From: Aureispira anguillae
Lineage (GTDB): Bacteria; Bacteroidota; Bacteroidia; Chitinophagales; Saprospiraceae
Assembly: GCF_026000115.1 (NCBI RefSeq)
Contig: NZ_AP026868.1
Span: 58,403 to 122,402 of the forward strand
Direction of reading: 5' to 3'
Length of the DNA stretch: 64,000 nucleotides
Of this stretch, positions 1 to 7,526 are shown piece after piece. Position numbers and translations under genes: made by a program. Position 1 is the first letter of the stretch. The number at the start of each line of letters is the position of its first letter. The notes under the pieces are model-generated. The model saw only the letters and a list, made by a program, of their open reading frames with translations, had not been told where the DNA came from and searched no databases.

Positions 1-206
1 TTTGGATGTGCAGTTAAACCTAAATAATTATTAGAGCCAGCCATAATTATAGGTTTCCCTTCCATTCTTACAACAGGACCTTCACTTTCCTCGATAGGGC
101 GGAAATAAGGATAAATCCCTGCTGCTTTTACATCATCTGCATATTTATATTCATAGCACTTATCAAACAAAGACGGTAGTTTTTTGTCAGTTTCATGTGA
201 GCTCAT
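1..206 (-). CDS. PLP-dependent alpha-oxoamine synthase (serine palmitoyltransferase/AONS-like), 5' part only
   Basis: The first 68 codons of a gene running leftwards out of the window. The N-terminal region ends with a glycine/serine-rich segment reading SNNYLGL, the hallmark start of the alpha-oxoamine synthase fold (serine palmitoyltransferase, 8-amino-7-oxononanoate synthase, 2-amino-3-ketobutyrate CoA ligase). These enzymes condense an amino acid with an acyl-CoA or acyl-ACP using pyridoxal phosphate. In Bacteroidota the version with this kind of extended N-terminus is usually serine palmitoyltransferase, the first step of sphingolipid synthesis, but the catalytic lysine and specificity residues lie outside the window, so the exact substrate is not decided. 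It is divergent from an extended SDR gene. Confidence 0.8.
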   Translation of the reverse strand, partial: MSSHETDKKLPSLFDKCYEYKYADDVKAAGIYPYFRPIEESEGPVVRMEGKPIIMAGSNNYLGLTAHP

Positions 207-314
207 AAAAGATTATTTTTGTTCTTAATAACTAGGAAATCTAAACTTCCTATTTTTTGTAAAAATTGATCGAATGTTCAAATAATAAGGATTACTTATT
301 TTTATATGTGTTGA

Positions 315-322
315 CAAAAGTA
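315..322 (-). promoter_or_regulatory. Candidate -7 promoter element of the oxoamine synthase gene
   Basis: Read on the minus strand the sequence is TACTTTTG, matching the Bacteroidota -7 consensus TAnnTTTG, about 110 bp upstream of the ATG. No good TTTG -33 element is seen at the usual 19-21 bp, so this is a tentative call. Confidence 0.35.
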
Positions 323-437
323 GTACTATTTCTTGCAAAAAGCATACATTCGTAACAAAAATTACGGAATTATACAACCAAATATGAGCATTTAAATATA
401 AGATTTTTTTTTATAATTGCTTGAAAATTAGTGTAAA

Positions 438-1427
438 ATGGGAGATAAAATTGTTTCGTTTGTAACGGGTGCAAATGGCTTTGTTGGTAGTCACTTGGTA
501 GACTATTTATTAGAACAAGGAAATGAGGTTCATGCTATTGTGCGTCCTACTAGTAACCTCCAATGGTTAGAAGGAAAGAACGTAAAATTACATACTTGTG
601 GTCTTAATAGTGCAGATGATTTACAGGCTGCTTTTCAAGGCGCACATTATATTTATCATATAGCGGGAGTGGTTAAAGTTCCTACCAAGGAAGGATTTAT
701 GAAGGGGAATGTAGAGATGACTAGAAATGTGATGGAGGCTGCTGCCCACACTCCTACTATTAAACGAGTGCTGGTAACAAGCAGTATGGCTGCAACAGGT
801 TATGCTGAATTTGGAAGTGAGGTAGACGAGCAATCTCCTTTGAGGCCAATTGAACCTTATGGCGAGAGCAAAGTTGCTCAAGAGGAAGTGGCTAAGGAAT
901 ATGCGGATCGAGTTCCTGCTACCATTGTACGCCCTCCAGGGGTATACGGTCCAAGAGATACAGAAATTTTTGCTTTTTTTAAGGCCATTAATAATGGAAT
1001 CAGTGCAATCATGGGTTTTACCCCAAAGGAAATGAGTTTGATCCATGTTCGAGATTTAGTACAAGGAATGCATCAAGCGGCTACCAATGAAAATTCTATT
1101 GGAGAAGTATATTTTTTGGGTTCAATGGAATGTTACAATTGGAAACAGTTGGGGGATATTGCATCAAAGGCTATGAATAAAAAAACATGGACGATAAAAA
1201 TTCCGCATTTTGTGATATTTATATTGGGATTTTTTGGACAAATATTAGAATCTTGGTTTGGGGTTGATGTTGCCCTAAATAAGGATCGTGCTTATCGAAT
1301 AACAAGACCATCCTGGTATTGCAGTTCTGCAAAAGCAGCAAAAGAATTAGGGTTTAAACAAACAATACCAATTGACGAAGGATTTAAATCAACCATAGAT
1401 TGGTACAAAGAAAAAAAATGGCTGTAG
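438..1427 (+). CDS. Extended short-chain dehydrogenase/reductase (NAD-dependent epimerase/dehydratase family)
   Basis: A 329-aa Rossmann-fold protein of the extended SDR family. The nucleotide-binding motif TGANGFVG is at residues 10-17 and the catalytic pair is Y141 and K145 (YGESK), with serines at 115-116. A hydrophobic stretch near residues 252-270 suggests membrane association. Family members reduce or epimerise sugars, steroids or lipid ketones. Being divergent from a serine-palmitoyltransferase-like gene, a role in sphingolipid or ceramide reduction (as described for the epimerase-like bacterial ceramide reductase) is an attractive inference, but the sequence alone does not fix the substrate. 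It starts at an ATG with no strong Shine-Dalgarno sequence, as is normal in this phylum. Confidence 0.85.
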   Translation: MGDKIVSFVTGANGFVGSHLVDYLLEQGNEVHAIVRPTSNLQWLEGKNVKLHTCGLNSADDLQAAFQGAHYIYHIAGVVKVPTKEGFMKGNVEMTRNVMEAAAHTPTIKRVLVTSSMAATGYAEFGSEVDEQSPLRPIEPYGESKVAQEEVAKEYADRVPATIVRPPGVYGPRDTEIFAFFKAINNGISAIMGFTPKEMSLIHVRDLVQGMHQAATNENSIGEVYFLGSMECYNWKQLGDIASKAMNKKTWTIKIPHFVIFILGFFGQILESWFGVDVALNKDRAYRITRPSWYCSSAKAAKELGFKQTIPIDEGFKSTIDWYKEKKWL

Positions 1428-1431
1428 AGAC

Positions 1432-1592
1432 AAACCAAAGTGTTTGTCTCAAAGCCATCAAAGTGTTTGTTCCAAAAAATAGGAAGTATTTCTTCCAAAA
1501 AAATAGGAAGTGTTTGTTCCCAAAAACAAGAGGGTGTTCCAGCAAGACAAGAAGTGTTTGTTTCAAAAAACAAGCAATGTTTGCCTAGAAAA
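1432..1592. repeat. Degenerate ~23-bp tandem repeat array of mini-hairpins
   Basis: About seven imperfect copies of a unit resembling GGAAGTGTTTGTTCCAAAAA fill the gap between the SDR and KilA-N genes. Several copies are small inverted repeats (GGAA/TTCC arms around a T-rich loop), for example near 1490-1505 and 1507-1523. The units drift in length (21-24 bp) and sequence. They sit directly after the SDR stop codon. Short ORFs crossing the array are probably not genes. Confidence 0.65.
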
Positions 1593-1615
1593 ATAAGATT
1601 TATTTAAAGTTAAGG

Positions 1616-2440
1616 ATGAAAAAAATAACAATTCAAAATAGAGAGATCAATTATGTATCTAGCCAACACGGTGATTTTATTTGTTTAACGGATATGGTTC
1701 GGGGATTGGAAGGCGATCCTAGAGATTATATCAGGAACTGGCTTAGAACAGGATCTACTTTAGAGTTTTTGGGGGTTTGGGAAAAAGTGCACAACCAAAA
1801 TTTTAATGTGGTGGAATTCCACCACATTAAAACGGAGTTCATTAAAAACACATTCTTAATGTCCACCAAGAAGTGGATACAGCGAACAGATGCAATTGGT
1901 TTACAGGCTAAAGCAGGACGATATGGAGGGACTTATGCACATAGTGATATTGCAATCCAGTTTGCAACTTGGCTAAGTCCAGAATTCTATGTCTATATGA
2001 TTAAGGAGTTTCAGCGACTAAAAGAAAAAGAAGCCGAGGAAGCCAAAGAAACATTAGAGTGGAATGTAAAAAGAATTTTGAGTAAGGTAAATTATGAGAT
2101 CTTGACAGATTCCATTAAGGAAAATTTGATTCCCTTTAAGTTAGAAGGCAAAGATCAAAGTGGAGTTGTTTATGCTAGTGAAGCGGATTTGCTCAATGTT
2201 GCTTTGTTTGGACTAACTGCTAAACAATGGAAATTAGCCAATCCCGATAAAAAGGGAAATATGAGAGATTTTGCGACGGCAGAACAATTGCTGGTATTGG
2301 CTAATTTAGAAAACATCAACGCAGAGTATATCAAAGATGGCTTCGCACAGGATGAGCGTTTGATTCGCCTAAACGATGCCGCAATTCACCAAATGAAAGT
2401 TTTATCACAGTCTACTGCATTAACTAAATTATTGAAATAA
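1616..2440 (+). CDS. KilA-N domain protein
   Basis: A 274-aa protein whose first ~120 residues match the KilA-N DNA-binding domain: a start with INREINYVS, DMVRG, an RNWLRTGSTLEFLGVWE-type block, then WIQRTDAIGLQAKAGRYGG followed by a conserved AHSDIAIQFATWLSPEF block and EFQRLKE. KilA-N domains occur in phages, nucleocytoplasmic viruses and many chromosomal proteins of Bacteroidota, and often act as nucleic-acid binding modules. The C-terminal half (about 130-274) is alpha-helical in appearance and not recognised. The coding sequence contains a perfect 32-bp palindrome at 1801-1832. It converges on the next gene with only a 19-bp gap. A cellular regulator or a phage-derived relic are both possible; no other phage genes are near. 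Confidence 0.85.
   Translation: MKKITIQNREINYVSSQHGDFICLTDMVRGLEGDPRDYIRNWLRTGSTLEFLGVWEKVHNQNFNVVEFHHIKTEFIKNTFLMSTKKWIQRTDAIGLQAKAGRYGGTYAHSDIAIQFATWLSPEFYVYMIKEFQRLKEKEAEEAKETLEWNVKRILSKVNYEILTDSIKENLIPFKLEGKDQSGVVYASEADLLNVALFGLTAKQWKLANPDKKGNMRDFATAEQLLVLANLENINAEYIKDGFAQDERLIRLNDAAIHQMKVLSQSTALTKLLK
1801..1832. repeat. Perfect 32-bp palindrome inside the KilA-N gene
   Basis: The two 16-base arms starting TTTTAATGTGGTGGAA are exact reverse complements with no spacer. The palindrome encodes residues FNVVEFHHIK of the KilA-N domain. A perfect palindrome this long inside a coding sequence is unlikely by chance and could be a protein-binding or cruciform site. Confidence 0.9.
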
Positions 2441-2459
2441 CACAGGATAGATGCACTGC

Positions 2460-3974
2460 TTAATCAAGAATATCTTTATTACGATGTTCAATCAAAGAAG
2501 CTTCTATACTAATGTTGTTAATCTTGCTGTTAAGCCAAGCCCGAATATCAAAGAACATAAGGTTGCCATTGTAATAAGACTTATGATTTTGTGCTAACTC
2601 TGTTCTTAACGCTATAAAAATTTGGGTGACTTTCTCTTTAGAAATTATTTTGGATACTTTACTAAGACTTTTGGTAATGGTATATCCAAAATCTCTACGA
2701 GGTTCATTTTTTTTAAAAAAACGATAATTAGAACGAATTATATAAGGCAATAAGATGTATTCCTTTTTTTCATAATGGGTTAACATCAACATGATTTTAA
2801 TCGTGTTTTTCATGTTGATGTCATCGTATTTGATTGTTTCAAGACGAGTTAGATAATCAATGCATTTGTCATAATTTTTTTGATAAAAAAAGCTAACAGC
2901 AATTGCTAACATTAAATCTCTAATGATGGATAAGGAAAGTTGTTGTTTGTGATTGGTTAATAAATCGATTGCGATATTTTGAGCTTCTTGGTTGGCTTTT
3001 AAATCTCCAAACCTAAAATTGTAATGAAACAACAACTCAGAGTAAATGGCTCTTATTGTTGGAGTCCAAAGCACTTTAGGAGTCTCTTTTAATTTTTTTA
3101 AGTATAATTGGCTCTTGTCCCACTGTTTGGTAGCGATCGAGTTACCTATAATTCTATACAAACAACCTACATAATCGTGAAAATATTCTTTAATGACTTG
3201 GGGGGACTGTTCCATTTCATGGAGTGCCGTAGTCATATAATCAATTCCACTTTTATAATCATTGCTAATATAGGCTTGAAGAGTTTTGGTTTTACTATCT
3301 AGTATGGTTGCATGAAGATGAAGAGGTTGAGGTAAATTTTGAATACAATCGGGATTAGTTTCGTTCTCCCCTCCTTTGGTACTAAAATAATGGCGTACAT
3401 AGATGTAAAACTGTGTCCAACTTTTTGTATAAGTATACACATTTTGAAGTTCTAACAAGGCCTGTTCAAATTCTTGAAATTTTTCTTGAATGGCATCCAT
3501 GGAAGTATGGTGAAAGGAGAACGCTTGTCCTTTTACCCTAAATTCCCAAAATAATATTTGAGGCAGCAAAGCTACATACTTATGTTCAATAGCTAGTTTT
3601 TTAGCTTTCTCAATTTCTGGAATAGTTAGCGAAAATAAATTCTTGACATAGAGCAGCTTGATTGTTTTGAGTAAATCTAGAATCTTAGTTTCTGCATAGG
3701 TATTGGCATGGAATAAATTGAGACTTTTTATAATGTTTTGATAGGTATTAATTTGCAGTGCACTTTTATTTTGACTTGGAAAAATAGTCTTTAATTTTTT
3801 CTTAATAGAAACTTCATCAAAATCTCCTTGTTTACTTAAATAATCAAATAATATGCTTTGATGCCCTTCTATTTTTCCTAAACCTCTAATATATAATTTA
3901 AAATAGCGCTTTTCTTCTCGCGTCATTGCTTGTATAATTAGGAATAGGTTCTGTAGTGTACTCTGCTTTTGCAT
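2460..3974 (-). CDS. Uncharacterised 504-aa helical protein
   Basis: A long cytoplasmic-looking protein with no signal peptide or membrane segment. It starts with a helical N-terminus (AMTREEKRYFKLYIRGL) and is rich in Leu, Tyr and Lys, with a run of predicted helix pairs through about residues 100-440 resembling tetratricopeptide-like solenoids, although I cannot assign clear TPR consensus units. No catalytic motif is visible. Similar large helical proteins of unknown role are common in Saprospiria, which is recollection rather than a search result. Upstream of it lies a 1.8-kb gene-free region; its stop codon is 19 bp from that of the KilA-N gene. Confidence 0.75.
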   Translation of the reverse strand: MQKQSTLQNLFLIIQAMTREEKRYFKLYIRGLGKIEGHQSILFDYLSKQGDFDEVSIKKKLKTIFPSQNKSALQINTYQNIIKSLNLFHANTYAETKILDLLKTIKLLYVKNLFSLTIPEIEKAKKLAIEHKYVALLPQILFWEFRVKGQAFSFHHTSMDAIQEKFQEFEQALLELQNVYTYTKSWTQFYIYVRHYFSTKGGENETNPDCIQNLPQPLHLHATILDSKTKTLQAYISNDYKSGIDYMTTALHEMEQSPQVIKEYFHDYVGCLYRIIGNSIATKQWDKSQLYLKKLKETPKVLWTPTIRAIYSELLFHYNFRFGDLKANQEAQNIAIDLLTNHKQQLSLSIIRDLMLAIAVSFFYQKNYDKCIDYLTRLETIKYDDINMKNTIKIMLMLTHYEKKEYILLPYIIRSNYRFFKKNEPRRDFGYTITKSLSKVSKIISKEKVTQIFIALRTELAQNHKSYYNGNLMFFDIRAWLNSKINNISIEASLIEHRNKDILD

Positions 3975-4108
3975 AAAAAAAGTTTCTGATAAGCGTCTAA
4001 AATTGGCTCTAAGATAAATTTTTATGAATCTTAGTTAGAAAAAGAGTACTATTCTTTCTAAAAACTTTCATTGTGTTATTTATTTTAATACTTCGTGGAT
4101 TAGTTAGT

Positions 4109-4167
4109 GCGCTTCGCTCATTATCCCCTGCGGTCATGAGCGCTGCGCTTAGTTGTTCCCTGCGGTC
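4109..4167. repeat. GC-rich REP-like palindromic element
   Basis: Arms GCGCTTCGCTCAT (4109-4121) and ATGAGCGCTGCGC (4136-4148) pair with two mismatches around a 14-base loop. The decamer CCCTGCGGTC occurs in the loop (4126-4135) and again at 4158-4167. The high GC content stands out from the AT-rich surroundings, which is typical of dispersed repetitive extragenic elements; whether it recurs elsewhere in the genome cannot be seen here. Confidence 0.5.
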
Positions 4168-4642
4168 GTGAGATAGTCGTTTAGTTTTTTGAAGAAAAAC
4201 ATAAAAAAACAGTGCCTTTCCTTTGCAGCTTTTAGCTGCAAGCTGATGCAGTTCGCTATTGTTTATGCATTGTGTTGATTATTAGTATTTTAGTTTTTAT
4301 TAACAAAGATGTACCTTATTGATAATCAACTGCGATTAGCTTCGTTGCTATTGCGTGGTTACTACGTGAGCCAGCAAGCTCTGTTCGGTTTTCTCACGAA
4401 GTAATGTTTAATAGAATAATGAAAAAAGGGCTAGTCCTAAAATAAAGGCTAAAAAATTATAGTTTTGTTTCTTTAACTGTCTAATTTTAAATTATTTGTA
4501 GGCGAGTATAAAGCTTTGGGAACTTATTTTTTTTAAAAAAAAGGTTCTTTGTTCGAAAAAAAAAAAATTATGTTTGTGCCTAGGTGATGAATATGAATCT
4601 CACTTATGTACAATTTTTATCATTGGGGGATGATAAAGTTAT

Positions 4643-4680
4643 AAAGGCTATTTCAAAATAAAAGGAATAGCCTTTTTTTC
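4643..4680 (+). terminator. Intrinsic terminator without an upstream protein gene
   Basis: AAAGGCTATT (4643-4652) pairs perfectly with AATAGCCTTT (4666-4675), a 10-bp stem with a 13-base loop followed by a run of T. No ORF precedes it on this strand within several hundred bases. Confidence 0.7.
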
Positions 4681-4856
4681 TAAATAGAAGAGGATACTTT
4701 TTTATTTAAAAGCTCTAATACGTTCTTAACTTGCCAAAAGAATTTTTTATGGAAAATAATAAACTAGGATTTACCTTTGATGGTAGAACAATTTGATACC
4801 TTTTATCTCCTATACTATTTAGGATGTTATGAGATAAATAAGATAAGTTTAAGAAG

Positions 4857-4892
4857 AACCATGTGAGATTTTTTCTCATGTGGTTTTTTTGT
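4857..4892 (+). terminator. Intrinsic terminator with G-U wobble pairs
   Basis: AACCATGTGAGA and TCTCATGTGGTT form a 12-bp stem that is complete only in RNA (two G-U pairs), with a T loop and a long T tail. The wobble pairs favour selection at the RNA level on the plus strand. No protein gene precedes it. Confidence 0.7.
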
Positions 4893-4920
4893 AGCCTTCT
4901 TTATTTTTTGGCACAAAAAA

Positions 4921-5418
4921 GGGCTTCAAAAAATATTTCATTTAAGAAGCCCCAGGAACACCACACTCCATTATATTGTATAGGTAAAGCGCTAAAGCGC
5001 CACATAATTTTCAAAAAAAGGGCTTCGGAAAAACCTTTTGTTTAAGAAGCCCCAGGAACACCACACTCCATTATATTGTATAAGTAAAGCGCCAAAGCGC
5101 CACATAATTTTCAAAAAAAGGGCTTCGGAAAAACCTTTTGTTTAAGAAGCCCCAGGAACACCACACTCCATTATCTTGTATAGGTAAAGCGCCAGAGCGC
5201 CACATAATTTTCAAAAAAAGGGCTTCGGAAAAACCTTTTGTTTAAGAAGCCCCAGGAACACCACACTCCATTATATTATATAGGTAAAGCGCTAAAGCGC
5301 CACATAATTTTCAAAAAAAGGGCTTCGGAAAAACCTTTTGTTTAAGAAGCCCCAGGAACACCACACTCCATTATCTTGTATAGGTAAAGCGCTAGAGCGC
5401 CACATAATTTTTAAAAAA
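4921..5418. repeat. Five tandem 100-bp repeats with two palindromes per unit
   Basis: Five almost identical units (first 99 bp, others 100 bp) begin at 4921, 5020, 5120, 5220 and 5320. Each has an inverted repeat GGGCTTC...GAAGCCC with a ~19-base loop, a constant block CCCAGGAACACCACACTCCA, and a second short palindrome of GCGC-n4-GCGC type whose loop bases vary between units. On the minus strand each GAAGCCC is followed by about seven T, so every unit looks like an intrinsic terminator in that direction. No spacer diversity is present, so it is not a CRISPR array. It lies 3' of the LRR gene. Confidence 0.9.
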
Positions 5419-5570
5419 CATTAGTTAAACAATCTCTATTTGATAAGTTTGAGAGAGAGAACTATTGTAGAGTCGCATCAAAAATGCTTTCCCCCTAAAA
5501 AGATTGAAACATTTTTTTACAATCTAAAAATAGGGAAGTACAATAAGATGTCGGTTAAGAAAACTACCCC

Positions 5571-5609
5571 CCCTAAAAAAAAAATTTTTATTAAGTATTT
5601 TTTTTAGGG
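5571..5609. repeat. Perfect 12-bp hairpin
   Basis: CCCTAAAAAAAA (5571-5582) and TTTTTTTTAGGG (5598-5609) are exact inverted repeats around a 15-base AT loop, in the gap between the tandem repeats and the LRR gene. Function unknown; a processing or termination signal is possible. Confidence 0.5.
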
Positions 5610-5665
5610 ACTATAAAATCGCAGCGAATACAGGTCTAAAAGAGACCCCACTAGGTATAAAATAA

Positions 5666-5700
5666 CAAAGCCATTGAGGTGCTTTACCTCAATGACTTTG
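5666..5700 (-). terminator. Terminator hairpin of the LRR gene
   Basis: A 15-bp stem (arms 5666-5680 and 5686-5700) lies about 40 bp past the stop codon of the LRR gene. The only non-Watson-Crick position becomes a G-U pair in the minus-strand RNA, consistent with use on that strand. The following T tract is weak. Confidence 0.6.
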
Positions 5701-5741
5701 TAACTTATATTGCTTGCTATTTTTAGTACCCTGTACTTAGG

Positions 5742-7082
5742 TTAGTTTTTTATAAATTTTATACTCTTTGTTTTGTGCTCCTCTGTTTCTATGCTTAAAA
5801 AATAAACACCATTGGCTATCTCTAAGTCAATATCAATATTTTGTACTCCGCTATAATTGTTAACCCAAACGGGTTGTCCCATAATATTGTTAATTGTTAT
5901 CGTAGCAGTAGGATATAGTTTATCGAGAGCAATTGTTAGTCTTTTGTTGGTAGGGTTAGGATATACTTGAACGTTTGATAATGTTGCTTTTGTTGTTGTT
6001 ACGCCTGTTACTGTGCAGAAGGTACGGAAGTTAGCAACAGAATCTACATTAGTCCAGTTGGCAACAGAATAGCTAATATCGGTTACTTGGATACAAGTTA
6101 AGTTAGGATTATTATTGGCATGAAAATGAGTGAAATTACTGTTGTTTCCATTTCTTACATTGAGTGAAATTAGTTGATTGTTGGTACAAAATAATCGTAC
6201 AAGTGCAGTATTTTTACTAAGATCTAGATGAGATAACTGATTGTTATTGCACGATAATCTAGTCAATGTTGCATTCTTGTCAAGATCTAAAACAGTCAAT
6301 TGATTATTATCACAAGACAATGTCATAAGAGCCGTGTTATTGCTTAAATCTATTCTGGATAGCTTATTATTGTTACAGGCTATAGCTGTAATGGCAGTAT
6401 TATCATCCAAATTTAAGTTAGTCAGCTGATTGTTATTACAAGCTAGTAACTTAAGCGCTATATTTCCATTAAGATTTAAGTTAGCCAATTGATTGTTATT
6501 GCAAGATAATAGATCGAGCATTGTATTTCCACTAAGATCAAGGCTCGATAGCTGGTTATTGTCGCAATATAGGCGAGTAATTGATGTATTGTTTCGGATG
6601 TTTAGATTAGATAACTGATTGTTGTTGCAAGATAACAAACTAAGTAGAGGATTATTGCTAAGGTTTAGACTAGAAAGTTGATTATCGTTACAGGCTACTA
6701 AAGTAAGCAGAGGATTACTGCTAAGATTCAAACTAGAGAGTTGATTATTATTACAAGATAATGTACTAAGAGCAGTATTATTACTGAGATTTAGAGTTGA
6801 TAACTGATTATTACTACAATATAAGGTGTTAAGGTTTGTGAAGGACTCAATTCCTGTTAGGTCAGCTATATTTAGGCTATTTAGATTAAGCATTCCATTA
6901 AAAGCTTGTGCTTCGCTGATTTGGATTTCAGCATCTCCGTTTGTATTTATAGCGTTTTGCCCCAACAAATAAGTCTTAAAATTCGCATCAGGAATAACAA
7001 CATTTTGAGCATAGATACTTGGGTTACTCATTAGGCAAGAAGCTAAAATTATCATTACAGTTGCAAAGTTGAGTGTAGTCAT
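5742..7082 (-). CDS. Secreted leucine-rich-repeat protein with T9SS sorting domain
   Basis: A 446-aa protein. Residues 1-25 are a signal peptide ending near SIYA-QN. After a short conserved entry region (VIPDANFKTYLL) come about eleven 21-residue leucine-rich repeats of the form LSxLNLSNNTALxxLSCNNNQ between roughly residues 75 and 320. The last ~75 residues are a type IX secretion sorting domain: VQVYPNPTNKRLTI, a NIMGQ block, and a terminal GVYFLSIETEEHKTKSIKFIKN. It should therefore be exported through T9SS and anchored on, or released from, the cell surface, probably for binding. Terminator hairpin at 5666-5700. The ligand is unknown. Confidence 0.9.
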   Translation of the reverse strand: MTTLNFATVMIILASCLMSNPSIYAQNVVIPDANFKTYLLGQNAINTNGDAEIQISEAQAFNGMLNLNSLNIADLTGIESFTNLNTLYCSNNQLSTLNLSNNTALSTLSCNNNQLSSLNLSSNPLLTLVACNDNQLSSLNLSNNPLLSLLSCNNNQLSNLNIRNNTSITRLYCDNNQLSSLDLSGNTMLDLLSCNNNQLANLNLNGNIALKLLACNNNQLTNLNLDDNTAITAIACNNNKLSRIDLSNNTALMTLSCDNNQLTVLDLDKNATLTRLSCNNNQLSHLDLSKNTALVRLFCTNNQLISLNVRNGNNSNFTHFHANNNPNLTCIQVTDISYSVANWTNVDSVANFRTFCTVTGVTTTKATLSNVQVYPNPTNKRLTIALDKLYPTATITINNIMGQPVWVNNYSGVQNIDIDLEIANGVYFLSIETEEHKTKSIKFIKN

Positions 7083-7526
7083 TTTTTGTTTTTTTTGAAA
7101 AATTAAATTGTGTAATTAATTGTTAGTTAAGTTGTTAAGGCTGAGTGTGGTCATCCTATAAACTTCGCTAGACAAAATCAATACTCAAATGTAACTGTTT
7201 ACTTTTTAGTTATTTATATATGTGTGTTAATTTAATATTTTTTTATTTTGAACATTTTTAAATAAAATAAAACTCAAAATGAACCTTTTATAAAAAGAAA
7301 AGGAGGAATATAAGCAGTGGTTAGTTTTAAGGATTTGATAATGAGAGGGTAATGGTTCTTGTAGGAAAGAGGAGAAGAGGTTTTTGCTATTACCCTAAAA
7401 GATTAGTACCCTATTAAAAATAAGGATCAGCTTAACGAGGAATCACTTAATTTGACAAATAAAAAAAAGCCAAAGGATCGCTAAATACCTTCGACTTTCT
7501 AAATAGGGATGAACACTACCGTCTAA
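7083..7526. other. AT-rich intergenic region
   Basis: Holds the upstream region of the LRR gene and the terminator of the S74 protein gene (7461-7498). No ORF or repeat of note is seen in the rest. Confidence 0.5.
7461..7498 (-). terminator. Terminator of the 674-aa S74 protein gene
   Basis: Arms 7466-7476 and 7488-7498 form an 11-bp stem in the minus-strand RNA including three G-U pairs, followed on that strand by eight T. It lies about 30 bp after the stop codon. Confidence 0.75.

Larger units (their letters stand above)
3975..4920. other. Gene-free stretch with several hairpins
   Basis: No convincing protein gene. It holds a GC-rich imperfect palindrome (4109-4148), a perfect 8-bp hairpin TTGCAGCT/AGCTGCAA at 4223-4241, and two intrinsic-terminator hairpins on the plus strand (4643-4680 and 4857-4892). 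Terminators with no protein gene in front of them suggest one or two short non-coding transcripts, for example between about 4500 and 4890, but I see no recognised RNA family. Confidence 0.5.

Noticed and set aside
621..1046. 141-aa ORF on the minus strand
   Set aside because: Shadow of the SDR gene, which has clear motifs on the opposite strand.
1432..1592. CRISPR array or small ORFs in the mini-hairpin region
   Set aside because: Repeats are degenerate, have no spacers, and the overlapping ORFs only mirror the repeat.
1616..2440. Prophage region based on the KilA-N gene
   Set aside because: No other phage gene is adjacent; the S74 proteins at 7.5-10 kb carry secretion signals and a Bacteroidota surface-fibre layout instead.
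4109..4167. tRNA-like structure in the GC-rich island
   Set aside because: The palindrome does not fold as a cloverleaf and lacks conserved T-loop bases.
4863..5045. 60-aa ORF on the plus strand
   Set aside because: It runs through a terminator and the first tandem repeat; composition follows the repeat rather than a protein.
4921..5418. CRISPR array
   Set aside because: Units are identical along their whole length with no variable spacers, are too long, and no cas genes are present.
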